Source: Rotaria sordida (lineage: Eukaryota; Rotifera; Eurotatoria; Philodinida; Philodinidae). From it: a stretch of DNA of 64,000 nt. The first letter of the stretch is position 1, and each line of letters begins with the position of its first letter. Below, in pieces: positions 11,927 to 24,109 of this stretch. The position numbers were made by a program, and so were the translations under genes. Below the pieces are notes generated by a model, which saw only the letters and a list, made by a program, of their open reading frames with translations, ran no database searches and was not told where the DNA came from. The stretch covers positions 62,001-126,000 of the forward strand of contig CAJNOL010000029.1 of NCBI GenBank assembly GCA_905250125.1, read 5' to 3'.

Positions 11927-12044
11927 TATGATATTGACAGATACCCATTCTATCGAACATTTATATAATATTGTACTTGGTTCACATTCAGTTACTTATT
12001 TTTCTGTGTAATCGTTTTTTTAAACTAAAATGATCTGTTTGATT

Positions 12045-12050
12045 AATAAA
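12045..12050 (+). terminator. Polyadenylation signal AATAAA of the ART-TPR gene
   Basis: Canonical hexamer about 120 nt after the stop codon at 11926 and on the same strand. Confidence 0.5.
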
Positions 12051-14553
12051 AGTTACAATGTGTGTAGTTGAGAAAACTAAGTTGATTTCTCTCCATAGCT
12101 GTCCTGAAACTCTAATAGTTTCATATTTTTCAAGTATTTATGTTAAAAAATAAACAGTGTATGATTGATAGCTGTGTTTAATAACAAATTTTCAATATGA
12201 TGAACAGAGATATCCCTGATACTTAATGATGTTCTTCGATGTAATTATCAACATGTAACAATATAGTGCAATGTTTTCCATTTATAGTAGTTGCTTCAAT
12301 ATGCAAATCGTACACAAAACTGTTTTCTGTATTGTATGCTGATTGTTCAGTTTTGGATAAGTATATTATAGTACAAATTCATGATCATACTCTCAGCATC
12401 TCTACTATTCAAAAGATGGACATATCAAGTCCATTATACAAACAAAATTCATCATGCTAAAGTTTGAAACCATTGAGTTCTATTTTCTAAAATTAGCTAA
12501 GTTGTTCGGTAAAAAGCTTGTTCATATTACCCTACGAAATACCATCTCGATACAATGCACACAACACCTGTCTTGCTTGCTAAACCAACAAAAACCAAAC
12601 TCAGATGATTTCCTACTCTTTCGACTAATTGAAGAGAGCACCCTGTTTGAAATAAATTTTCTCGAACTGTAATCAAAAGTTTGTTATCCAATTTAAGGAA
12701 AGCTAGAGGACACTTCCAGTTTTTTCCTCGGCGGTTCACCTCAGTGATCAAGTCATACGCAGCATGGCGAACTCTGTCTAGCAGTACGATTAGATCTGAC
12801 CAAAATTGAAGAATGGCAAGAAAAACGAAGGTTTTCAATATCTCCCATTACGAAAAGTTGATATTTCTGGCCAAATCAATGATGTTTCTTCTGAAAGCAT
12901 AAGCCATTCGTGAATGATGTATCGATTGATGTGAAATATCGAGCTCTATTAAATAGTATATTTTTGATGAATGGCATATGTATTCAGATGACGAATCGCT
13001 CTGAACACTTAATAATTCAAAACCTATCTTTATTGACTGTTTGTTTAATTTTCTGAGATTCCAACGACACATGCTTTGTCTTCATTCATACATCATTTTA
13101 AAGAGCGTGAAATATTCAATAGACTGGTATATGATTTAAGAGTGATCTATGCACTCAGGCGAACCGTCACAAATAATACGATCTGACACTAAACTTTCGA
13201 AACTTCCATAGAATATAGCTACTGATGAAATAATTTTATCTAGATGAAGTACATGCCGTTCTATAGAACTCAAAACTCTATTCCTATTGATGTACGATGC
13301 ACGAATAACTTATATTTTCAGGCAAATCATCACTTGACAAAAACTGCTAACTTTTCGTTATGGAATATATTAAATATTTTCGTTTTTTATCACTATACAG
13401 TTTAGTTTTGGTCAAAATCTGATCATATCTTTAAATAGTGCTCGTCAAGTTGCGCTTGGCTTAGTAACTGAGATGAATCATCTACTAACCTTTTTTACAT
13501 TGTTATCTATCATTATCAGATTCTATCTCTCAAATGAAATCTTCAAATCAATAAAGGTCTCGGTCGAATACTTGAAAATTCTATTGCAAACAGAATTCTT
13601 TTGTAATTTAACAAAAAATTTAGCGTAATACTCTTTAATTCGATAAGAAACAATTATAAATATAAATGTAGTAAGCAATAGTTGTCGTTGAAACTGTTTT
13701 GCAAATACTTCTTTAAGAAACATGATGTAAGTAGAACATTAGGGAAGAATGATTACTAGAAACTATGAGAAAATAAGGCTATATCGTTACTATAAAGCTC
13801 TTGTGCATTCCATAAACATTTATGTCCATAGCAGGTGTTTAAATTGACAACACATTCACATTTAGTACGCGTCTAGGTTTAAGAGAAGCGCGACAACGAT
13901 CTAAACTATTATATCTTAGAATAAAGCAGAAACTATTGAATATTTATTGATAGACAAAGAAAACTACCCACATAGTAGTAACAACTCAAAATTCATTAGA
14001 CGATACTCGTTACTTTAGTCACGGATAGTTAACCGGTGTTAAACAGAGTACTAATAGATGAGTTGCCAGTTTTTACTAGTAGCTTGTCCGCTTACTTGGC
14101 AATTTTTAGGGTGTGATATTTTCATCAATAAATAAATAACTCTGAGTAACTGTCAGTCACTAATATAATCGAAATTAATCCGCACTTTTCAAACGTTTAC
14201 TATGACATGGATAATCAAAACATAACATATATTTCAGTAGACATGATTGTATCAATGGAATTTCATATAAAATATGTTTTACGAGACAGCATAGTGATGA
14301 TAAATAAAGAAAAAGCTAGTGTAGTCTCACGTAAAAACACTTTTCGATTACAGAGATATCACAGCATGTTTGACTGGTCTTTGTTCCTTTCAAAATTATT
14401 TAACAAAAGAGCTATGAATAAAAAAAAATCACCAAAGTATAAAAGATTTTTGTAGAGCTGCAATGAGATAACTAAAAAAATGTTGATATCGTATATAAAA
14501 ATAATAAAAAAAACCAGTTATTGGAATGAATGCAAATATAGAAAAAAAAAGAA
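12051..14553. other. Intergenic region with no supported gene
   Basis: About 2.5 kb. Frames at 12527-12838 (-) and 14207-14455 (+) are short, lack recognisable domains and are not flanked by convincing exons. A short inverted pair TTGCCAG/CTTGGCAA lies near 14063-14104. Nothing else was recognised. Confidence 0.4.
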
Positions 14554-15930
14554 TCAAATAATAGTTGGTGTCATTGTGTTTGTATCAGTTACAGCACGAT
14601 TAATCGCTATATCCTTATCCTGTTGTGCCATAGACGTTTTCAATGTACTTATAAGATTTCGTGGTGCTTTTAAAATTGTTGTTTCATGTATAATTTGGGT
14701 TACATTACTAGGCATTCCACTTAATTCCATAGTTGATGTTTGTGTACCTTCTGTTCGATCTGTTTGTGTTCCACGTTCAGTATCCCAAAGTTTAGGTTCA
14801 GTTTGTGCATCACGTGTTGATTTATGAATTACTTTTTTACTTTTGGCTACAGGATCAAATTTATCTGATGTATCAACACCAATATCACTTAGATTATGTC
14901 GAGCATTTCCAGATGCATGTAAATCATGACAAATAGGACAAACAAATGGATGATGATAAGATGTAGATGGAAACTGTGGAAGATGATGAGTATGATGAGG
15001 ATTAAGATGATAATAAGGATGAGGATGAGAACTGCTAGTAACATTTGGTGGTCGATGATGTTGAATAATGAATGGTTTTGGTTTTTCTTCTTTACCTTCG
15101 GCTATTCGACGACTACGTCGTATAGCAAAAGCTTTTTCTCGGGCTTCTTTTTCTTGTAGAATTCTATACGTAGCTTCTTGTTCACGAGCTTTCTTATTTC
15201 CATCATTACAACAATCCAGAAAGACAATGATAAAAGTAATAATTGCTAATGTGCCTGCACCACTAATACCATATAATTTAACTACGCTTTCTTTCGATGA
15301 ATCTATTCATCGATAAAAATTAGAAATAAATGATAAATATCTATAAAAACTTACCAGTGACAAAGTAAAGAATCGATAAGACAAGAGATATGAAAGAAAT
15401 AATAAATAGAATGCCAATACAAATGTACCAAATTATTGTTGAAGCTATGATGAAAAACATAAAACAGTAGATATAAATCGAATATTGAATATAAAGAAAA
15501 AATGTAACAAATAATGATGAATTTCTATTCGTTTTTTTTCAAAATATTCTCACCTACTGTAATGCCAAATGGACCACGATATGAAGGTCGATTAGTTGGA
15601 CTCTATCATTCAATAAAAAGACAAAAAAAAACCAACAACAATGAAATATAGAAATATTAAAATTTTTTATTGTAGTTAATGACCTGTGGTGGTGAAGATT
15701 CTGACTTTTTTAATTTTTGAAAATTTTCTTTCTCATTTTTTGCTGATATTTGTTCATCATCGAATGATTGGTCATCGGAAAATCTTTTTTTATTATTGTA
15801 ATTATCAATAATTAATTCATTTGTACTATTGGCACTATGTTAGATCATAAAGATATATTATGCTATCAAAAAAACAAAAAAAGTCTATTCCAAAAACGAA
15901 ACATTTGATTTACCTGTTAGCGTCGGCCAT
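14554..15930 (-). CDS. Two-span membrane protein of unknown family
   Basis: Not recognised. The five-exon model reads MADANR (15930 to about 15913), about 15841-15684, 15602-15554, 15444-15355 and 15302-14554 (stop TGA at 14554-14556). The N-terminal part (about 75 aa) is polar and charged. Two hydrophobic segments follow: IIWYICIGILFIISFISLVL, and after a short loop TLAIITFIIVFLDCC. Next comes a basic, coiled-coil-like AREQEATYRILQEKEAREKA stretch, a His/Pro-rich low-complexity segment (about 14985-15060), a CPICH cysteine pair, and a Thr/Gln-rich tail with repeated TQT motifs ending MTPTII. Topology is probably cytosolic N- and C-termini with a hairpin in the membrane. Continuous frame across several phase-compatible introns supports it as a real gene. 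It may be rotifer-specific. Confidence 0.72.
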
Positions 15931-16959
15931 TTCGTTGTCTTGATTACTGCATTTACTTTACTTATGCCGTTTATTCAAATTTTAAAAGCATAAAGTAAAT
16001 GAAAACATACACAGAAAAGAAATCAAGAACATACAACTTTGTTTTTCAATCATTTAATAAAAAAAAAAGAGAGGTGTGCAAAGAAAAAAATTCTTAAAGT
16101 AAATAATAAAAAAAAAAGAAAAAAAGAAACGAACATTATTATTATTTTTAATATCGTTTTTTTGTATTTAATTAAATTTATTCTAATCGTAAAAACATAC
16201 ATGAAACTGTATCTGATGATCAATATGAATGGAAATAAATATTGATAAGATTAATGATTTATTATTCTTTATGATCAGCAGAAATTCTTTTTTATAATTA
16301 TCTCATTTATAGTTGCTACTACACTATTGCCTAACAACAACATGTTATCGGATTCTTTCTTTTTCTTTTTCGAAAAGGAAGCTACAGAAGATATAAAGAT
16401 TGATGTCTTCTGACGAGCGTATAATTTCAATTTGTTCTTTATTCTCTTGTTGTCCGATCATTTCCGTTGAGGATTAAAATCTGGAACTTCGCTCACGAGA
16501 TTATAATCAATCCTTAGAAAATTTCATCATCAATCATTTCTTGCAATGACAAAGATCATTATCTTGTTTGATAAAAAGATGCACCATAAAATATATGTAC
16601 GCAAATATACGATTTTGTCACAAGCGTAAAATTCTTTCAGTTGTTGATAATTCACTAAAGAGTCATACTGGCATTTTCTATGTATGTGCACACTATAATA
16701 AGATAATCTTATCAACATCATCATCATCGTCATCGTCATCAACAAGAAATGCCTGCTTAGCGTTCTCGCGTTTTTAAGCTTGTCATTTCTTCAACATACT
16801 ATCGATTGGCATATATACAATTGTCTTTTTCTTTTAATGTTTTTCTTGATGATGATGATTGCGCCAAGGGCCATTCACCAATAAAGACATCATTTATCGT
16901 TTTACGCATGTGTGGCATATATACATTTTATTGAGTCTGGTCGACTTAGAACAATTAAC
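15931..16959. other. Divergent intergenic region
   Basis: About 1 kb between the two-span protein gene (minus) and the NMDA-receptor gene (plus). Contains A-rich stretches (16050-16140) and an ATC/GTC trinucleotide run at about 16714-16741. Several short frames here are low-complexity artefacts. Both promoters should be here, but no motif was recognised. Confidence 0.4.
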
Positions 16960-19900
16960 ATGTCACTCTATTTTCTTATACTATTGTTTATTATTATTAT
17001 TATTATGAACGATTTATCATGTATTAAACTTAAAGTAAATGGAATCATACCATCGAATATGACATGTGTAAATATTTCATTGGCAAGTTTATCATCACGA
17101 GGTGATGATAAATTCACTCAATTGAAATTATTTGCATCACCACAATTTATGTCAAATTATTCATATTCATGTGGAAGATTTGATATGTAAATATTATCTT
17201 AGATTTTAAATTTTTTGATAAAAAAAAAAAACAAAAATATTATTTTATTCTCTATATATAGACGATCTACTCATACGATATATGCTAAATCAGTTAATTC
17301 AATAATTGAAAGTCTCTGTTCAATTTTACAAGCACGTCCGTTACTATTAATTTATTTAAATGATTATACAAATGAAAATCATGCATCACCAGCAGCTTAC
17401 ATATTTTTTCTTAAATTATTTACATATTTACAATATCCAATGTTAACATTTCATTATTTTCATCCATTTCATCCTGGAGTAAATAAATTCAAAAAACAAA
17501 AAATTTCAAATAATTTTTCTCTATTATTATTTAGAATTTTCCAAGTTTTCGATTTTTTCAATTAGCAACAACGTATCGTGAAGAAGCACGAGCTTTAATA
17601 TCATTAATGGAACGATATGATTGGAATACATTTTCATTAATTATTGATCCAAATTTACCAGGTGAAGAAGAACTTACAGATGAATTTGAAACACATGGAA
17701 ATGAACAACGAAATTGGTAAAAATTTATTTAATAAAATTTCTTTTATTAATATCAATAGAATTTATTTTTAGTAAAAACACCTTTTGTAATCGTAATCAT
17801 TTGAAAGGACAAAAAAAGTAAATATATTAAACATTTTCTTTTTCTTGATCATTATATCAAACACTTTTTTTTCTTTCTAACTTTTAATTTGAATCAAAAT
17901 TAACTTCATTAATTCGCAAGAAAAACATTAGATTCATTATAAGTCTCGTAGACAACTGGGATTGAGATATTAGAAAAAAAATATCAATCATGCGAATCAA
18001 TGAGTTCGTTGCTCCCATGAGTATTTTGTACAAAAAAAAAGAACATGATATGACTATCAAGAACAGATTGAATTTGTATAAGAATTTTTTTTTCTTCTTT
18101 TTGTTTAGATTAACTATACTTTCAAAAATTCATATGACTAGTACAAATCCGATACATATAAAACAACAATTATCATTTATGAACGCTGAAACACGTGTTA
18201 TTATTGTTCATACAACATCGTATGGAAATTCTTTCTTTTATCTTTGCAACTTTGTTTTTTTTTCTAATTTTAATTAGAACATTAGCATCAGCAATTGTTA
18301 AACAAGCAAGTAATATAAGTCTTACTGGAGCTGAATATATGTGGATTATGTCATCGATTGTACTTTGTAAGTTTCGAAAAAAACAAAAACAAAGTTTATT
18401 GAAATCTTATATTTCGTATTTATAGCAACATATAGTAGTGGAGCTGAACCAAAAATGAATCCTTATGATAAACCAAATCGACGAAAAATAGATTTTTATA
18501 CTGGCACATTAGGTTTGCAAGTTTTTGTTTCTCTCTAACAGATAGTGCGAACGTTTTTTTGAACAACGTGTTTCTTCATTTATCAACCGATTGTCGGAAT
18601 CAGCAGAAAATTTAGAGCGCAGTGACTGGACAACCGTGCTTTATTCATACCAGCTGTACATTAGATGCATTCATTCTGAAATATCGTTTGCTGTGCTTAT
18701 AAACTAAACTGTAATCGATGTTGATTAAAAATTATTCCAATAACAAATCGACCTAACTCAGCGCTTAGTGAATTTCATTTTGACGATAATAATATAAATT
18801 GCATCTGAAGCTTAAATTTGTGTAAATTTAATTACGAAATAAGTTAAGACCGAAAGGAACACCCTATAAGTATATATATGTACGGTTAAATCTTGCCTAA
18901 TTAAAGATTCCTGTCGTGGCATTTTCAAGTGTATGTTGTTGTAAATGTCGAGAAATGAAGTACTAGTCTTTTGAGAAATACTATACGGCAACAAATACGA
19001 GGGAAGAATTGATGAAAGAAAAATTCTTTCGATTATCGTTAGGCACGGTGCACATCTCTGGTTGGATTAGGATCAGAAATTTATGATCGTTACAAGTATA
19101 TGTTTGCGAATCGCCGAGGGTTATCACACAGTAACAAAGAATGTGGGTGTGAGTACAAGTGTTTATCTGCTCTTCAGCCATAGCTACACTCATAGTTACT
19201 TCGTTACTGTGCGAGATGATTCTCGATAGTTGTGCCGCGAGTTGTGGCAACCTATGAGATCAGATGTACTGTTTTTAGATCTGTTAGTTCAACTACTTCT
19301 GTTCAGACTATTCGGGAAAAGTACAAAATTCTGATTGTAAGGAAATGCTTTAAATTTTCTGCTAACTCTTATAATCGGTCGAAAAAATGAAGAAACATTT
19401 TGTTCAAAAACTTTTGTATCACCTGTCATTCAACATAAAATAATCCTTCTTTTCTCTTTCTAGCATTACACAATGATGTTACTCGAGGTAAAAAAAAATA
19501 TTCTTTTTGTTTAAATATTCAAAAGAAATTTTCGTTTAATTTTTTTTTCTTGCTTTTATGAATAAATTAAAGATACAGTTCTTGCTCGGTTTGATAAATA
19601 TATTGGTCCTATTTTAATAAATGTTTTTTCTAAAATTACACATTTGGATGAAATAAAACAATTAAATACAAATGTGACAATACCTAGACGTTCTTCAATT
19701 CGTGATCGATTAACATGTCTTCGATTATTTAATACTGATAAATCATTAAATCAATTAATTTTAAAACATAAATATCCTGATCTTTATTAGTAAATATTTA
19801 ATTTAAATAAAATTCTTTAATAGATTTCTATATTTATTTAATTAGTTTATTAAAAGATGAATTTAAACGTGCATATGGAATTTTTCAACAAGATGGTTTA

Positions 19901-22900
19901 GCTGTTGCTGCTAATTATTCTGTATTAAACTTTCAATCACCAGCTAAAGAATGGAAAGAAGTATAAATTTAATTTTATGAATATTTTTCTTTATAAAATT
20001 TTTAATTCATAGGTTGGTGAATATGTAAATAGTACACTTACAATAGCTGATATTCAATGGCCAGGTGGACGATCAAAACCACCGCCAGGCAAACCTATTA
20101 TATATTATTTAAAAGTAGTAACACTTGAAGAACATCCATTTGTTATGCTTAAAGATCCATCTATTGATGGACAATGTCAACCAGGTTCAGTTATTTGTCG
20201 TATTGGACCAGAAAATTCGTAAGAAAGAATTCTTTTAATTTTTTTTGTTTTTTGTTCGTTGATTATTTATTTTTAAATATATTTAGAGGTGCTAATCATA
20301 GTGATCCACTGCATTATCAATGTTGTTCAGGATTTTATATTGATATATTTAATATACTTAAAGATCGACTTAAATTTCAATTTGAACTTTATCAAGTTCC
20401 TGATCGAACATGGGGTGGACGAAATCCAATAACTGTAAACATATGATTATAGAATAAATATAGTCGATTATTGTTTCTGCTTTATTTTTTTTAGAATAAA
20501 TGGAATGGTCTTATAGCTGAACTTCTTGACAATCGAGCTGATTTAACATTAACATCATTGAAAGTAACTACAGAACGAAATTTAGCTATTGATTTTAGTG
20601 TTCCGTTGATGGAAACGGGTATTGCTTTAATTGTATCATTAAGACCAGGTGCTATTTCAACCACAGCATTTCTTAGTAAGTCAAAGTTTTATTTTTTGTT
20701 TGTTAAAAAAAAAGGTAAAATTGAAATATTTTTTTTTTTCATTTTCTAGAACCATATGATTATCGAATATGGATTCTTATTTTATTAGTAACACTTCATG
20801 GAGTTGCAATAACGGTTTTTCTATTTGAATATTTTCAAAAAAGATTTACTACACATGCTATTCATCATGTATGAAAATTTTATTGCCAATAATTATCTTT
20901 TTTTTTTGTTTTTGTTTTTGACTTTTGAATAATAGGATACACAAAATGGACAAGTAGTTTGTAATACATCATGGCAACATGTATTCGATCTTTTTCGAGC
21001 TAAAAGAAAAAAAGGTTTTAATATGATATTTAGTTTTCTTTTTTTTTTGTATTAATATTTTAAATATGATTTGATATATAGATTTGAATATAACATTTTT
21101 TCAATCTGTTTGGCTCAGTTGGGTTATCTTATTTCGAGCACCGGCAAAAGTCAATAATCCAAAAGGTTTTACATCAAAATTTATGGCTAATGTTTGGGCA
21201 TGTTTTTGTTTAGCATTTACAGCTAGTTATACAGCTAATTTAGGTTTGTATTATATCTTATTTGATTATTTTTTATAAATATTCTTTTTTTTCACATGTT
21301 ATAGCGGCTTTTATGATTACAAAAGATGAGTATTTTGATCTATCGGGTATAACTGATTATCGCGTATGTTTTATATTCCAAAAAAAAAAAGAATTTTTTT
21401 GAAATTGAATTAATTTTGATAGAAATTCTTTTAAATTCTAGATTACCAATCCTCATTCAATGAAACCACCATTCCGTTTTGGAACTATTGCAAATGGAGT
21501 AATTGTGCTTGATTTTTTTTTTGTCTTTTATAATTCGAATCTTATAAGTGCCTGTATTTTGTGTTAGATTCATAGACATTACCATTACAAAAAAAAAATG
21601 ACATTTTAATTTGAGGAATATATAAGAAAAATAAATGAGATTAAGACGATACATTTATTATTTGATATAATATTACAAATGGAATAAAAATCTATTTAAT
21701 ATTAATTCAGAGAAAATATTTTTGATCTTTCGAATTGTACACGATTTTATTGAGCATGCATTCATAGATAAAAAAAAAGAAGAAAACAAAGATTTATGAC
21801 GCAGTAATCAAGACCTTTAAAAATAAAATTTTTTACAAAAAGTACTTTTTCAGTCGAGTTTTTCATGAAAAATTAAAATAATTAGTGGAATTGATTGACA
21901 TCGAAAAATATCGGTGTTTATCAAAAAACAAAAGATCAAAACATATACTTCGTTTATAACATAATTGACCGTTTTCTTCCAACAATCTAAATAGCAATTA
22001 TAAGTGTTACATACGATAGTTTATCGATAAGTTTATGATATAATTCGAAAAAAAAGAACATTGATTGTGATATATACTTTCTATCAGTTAACATTAGTTC
22101 CACTTTTACGAATAGATTGATCATAGTAGAATCTTTGTGTATGATCGCAATAAATCTTCACTGAAAAGTCGTTCGAACTTCGCTAACCAAGAAATGTTTC
22201 TATATGTCACTATTAACATCCTTTTGAACTTAGAGAGTAGTGAAAAAGTATGTTTTGCTTTGATTTTCCAATTTTTACCGGTCGAACTATGAGCTTAAAA
22301 TCGCTAAGAATCTGAATGATCGAATTTAGAGCAGAATTTTTGTCCATAGATAAGCCTTACAGTCATCTAGAGACACTTGAAAGTTTGAACTAGGACAAAT
22401 GTATCGTTACACATCTTTAAAAAATTCTACCGGTGGTGTAATCAGACAGGACCTAGAAGAAGTTCAGCCACTGTACGAACTTCTGAGCCTACCTACGAAC
22501 AGTTAAGTTCTGCTTGGAAAAGGTTGGAGCTCATCGAGTCCGAGACCTACCCGACGAATCTTTGTCCCATCTAGATATGAGTGGGATCATCTTGTCCATA
22601 TCTAGTTACATCATTACATTCTACAACTCTAAATATTTATATATCATTCGGTTGAAAGTATAAAAATGAATATTTATTTATAGAAATAATCTTTATTGTT
22701 GTTTCTTTTTTTAAGAGTACCGATGAAGTCGTGAAAACTAATCATAAAGAAGTTTATGCATATATGAAACAATTTATGAAAAGAAATGTTTCTGAAGGAA
22801 TCAAAGCTTTAAAATCACAGTAAAAAAAAAATTTTTTTTTCTTTCTATTTTAATCTTCTTGCTTTTTTTTTTATTATTATTGTAGAGAATTACATGCATT

Positions 22901-23798
22901 TTTATATGATGCAGTTGTACTCGATTATTTAAGTGGACAAGATGATAAATGTAAATTACGTGTTGTTGGAAATTGGTATGCAATGACTGGTTATGGTATT
23001 GGATTTCCAAAACAATCAAAATTTAAAGATATGATTAATAAAGAAATTATTCAAATGCATTATTCTGGTGAAATTGAACGTCTTCGACAATTTTGGTTTA
23101 CTGGTATGAAAATCACTTCTTTTTTGTTTTTTTATTAAATAAAGAATACTATTTATTTTAATATTAGGCGCTTGTAAATCCAGTGTAGATCAACAGCCAC
23201 ATCGAAGTAGTCAAAAATTAGATGTAAGATTTTTTTATTTTTAATATATATATATATATAGACTTTTAATTTTAGGAAAGGAATTTTACTTCAGCTTTTT
23301 TACTTCTTTTTGGTGGTACCCTTATAGCCACTGTTATTCTTATTTGTGAACGTCTATATTCACGTTTTGTTGCTCGATCAAAACAGGCCAATAATGAAAA
23401 TGAAAGCCATGAAGTAAGAAAAAAAAATTCTTTTTTTCTTTCTAATATTCTATGAAAACTTTAAGGATTATGAACCTATGATAGTTACTAATAATAAACA
23501 TAATCATAATAATACTGAACGTGAAAAAAAATTAGAAAAACATATTGAAATATTACAAAAACGTATTCATCAATTGGAAACAGAAATATCCATGAAATCA
23601 TCATTAGTACTATCAGATGATATAAATAAAAGAAAGAAAAATAAACCATCATTTTTAGTATTACCAGTAACATACACACCTGAACCAGAAAAATCACCTA
23701 AACTCGAAATTATTTCTTTTCCACCAGTCGACGAAACTATTACACCATTATTACTTGTCGAACAATTAAATAAACGAGTATATGAAACCATTGTTTAA
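16960..23798 (+). CDS. Ionotropic glutamate receptor, NMDA type (GluN2-like subunit)
   Basis: Ligand-gated cation channel subunit. About 23 exons run from 16960-17185 (signal peptide MSLYFLILLFIIIIIM) to 23466-23798. An amino-terminal domain (17262 to about 19960) is followed by ligand-binding half S1 (20013-20675: KDPSIDGQCQPGSVICRIG, CCSGFYIDIF, KWNGLIAELL, IDFSVPLMETGI). Then come M1 (YRIWILILLVTLHGVAITVF), the pore loop (SVWLSWVILF then NPKGFTSKFM), M3 with SYTANLAAFMI, S2 (PPFRFGTIANGST, AFLYDAVVLDY, NWYAMTGYGIGFPK), M4 (AFLLLFGGTLIATVILICE) and a cytoplasmic tail ending ETIV. SYTANLAAFM, PPFRFGT.xNGST and the Thr after NGS fit GluN2 rather than GluN1. The ligand Asp (YDAVV) and S1 Arg (20576-20578) are conserved. 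Departures are Arg at the channel N-site and Lys at 20561-20563. The longest intron is 21499-22715. A 24-nt micro-exon lies at 19464-19487. Confidence 0.93.
21499..22715 (+). other. Long intron of the GluN2-like gene
   Basis: This separates PPFRFGTIANG from STDEVVKTN, which are adjacent in GluN2 proteins. It is 1217 bp, against about 50-100 bp for most other introns of the gene. A GC-richer patch at about 22430-22620 (with AAGTTCAGCC, GAGTCCGAGACCTACC and two ATCTAG-containing segments) looks like an inserted remnant. No protein was recognised in it. Confidence 0.6.
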
Positions 23799-24105
23799 AT
23801 CGAACTTTGTATAATTGTTAAAAAAAAAACTATTTTAATATATATTGTAAATGAACAAATATGATTATAACTGATGAACTCTGTATTAATGTGGAGTTGT
23901 CAAATTATCGTTTGTTTTTTTTTTATTATATGTCTACAGTAGAATTGATGGAACAACAACAATAAAGAATACTACAAGAAAAACAAAAAGCAAATGACAC
24001 CAAGAATGTTGAATGCTATCGCGTCATATTTTACTGAGAATTTACTTTAATGAATTAATAAAATACTATCATCATTTATTAAGATTTTGTGATTGATCAA
24101 ATAGA
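23799..24105. other. 3' flank of the GluN2-like gene
   Basis: AATAAA at 23961-23966, about 165 nt after the stop, is a candidate polyadenylation signal. Nothing else was seen. Confidence 0.4.
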
Positions 24106-24109
24106 GAGG

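Noticed and set aside
12527-12838. 103-aa minus-strand frame with a plausible protein-like composition
   Set aside because: No family is recognised and no flanking exons, polyadenylation signal or start context support it. It could be a decayed fragment, but the sequence does not show this.
16714-16741. Trinucleotide ATC/GTC run as a functional element or CRISPR-like repeat
   Set aside because: It is a simple sequence of under 30 bp with no spacers. No CRISPR-like array exists in the window.
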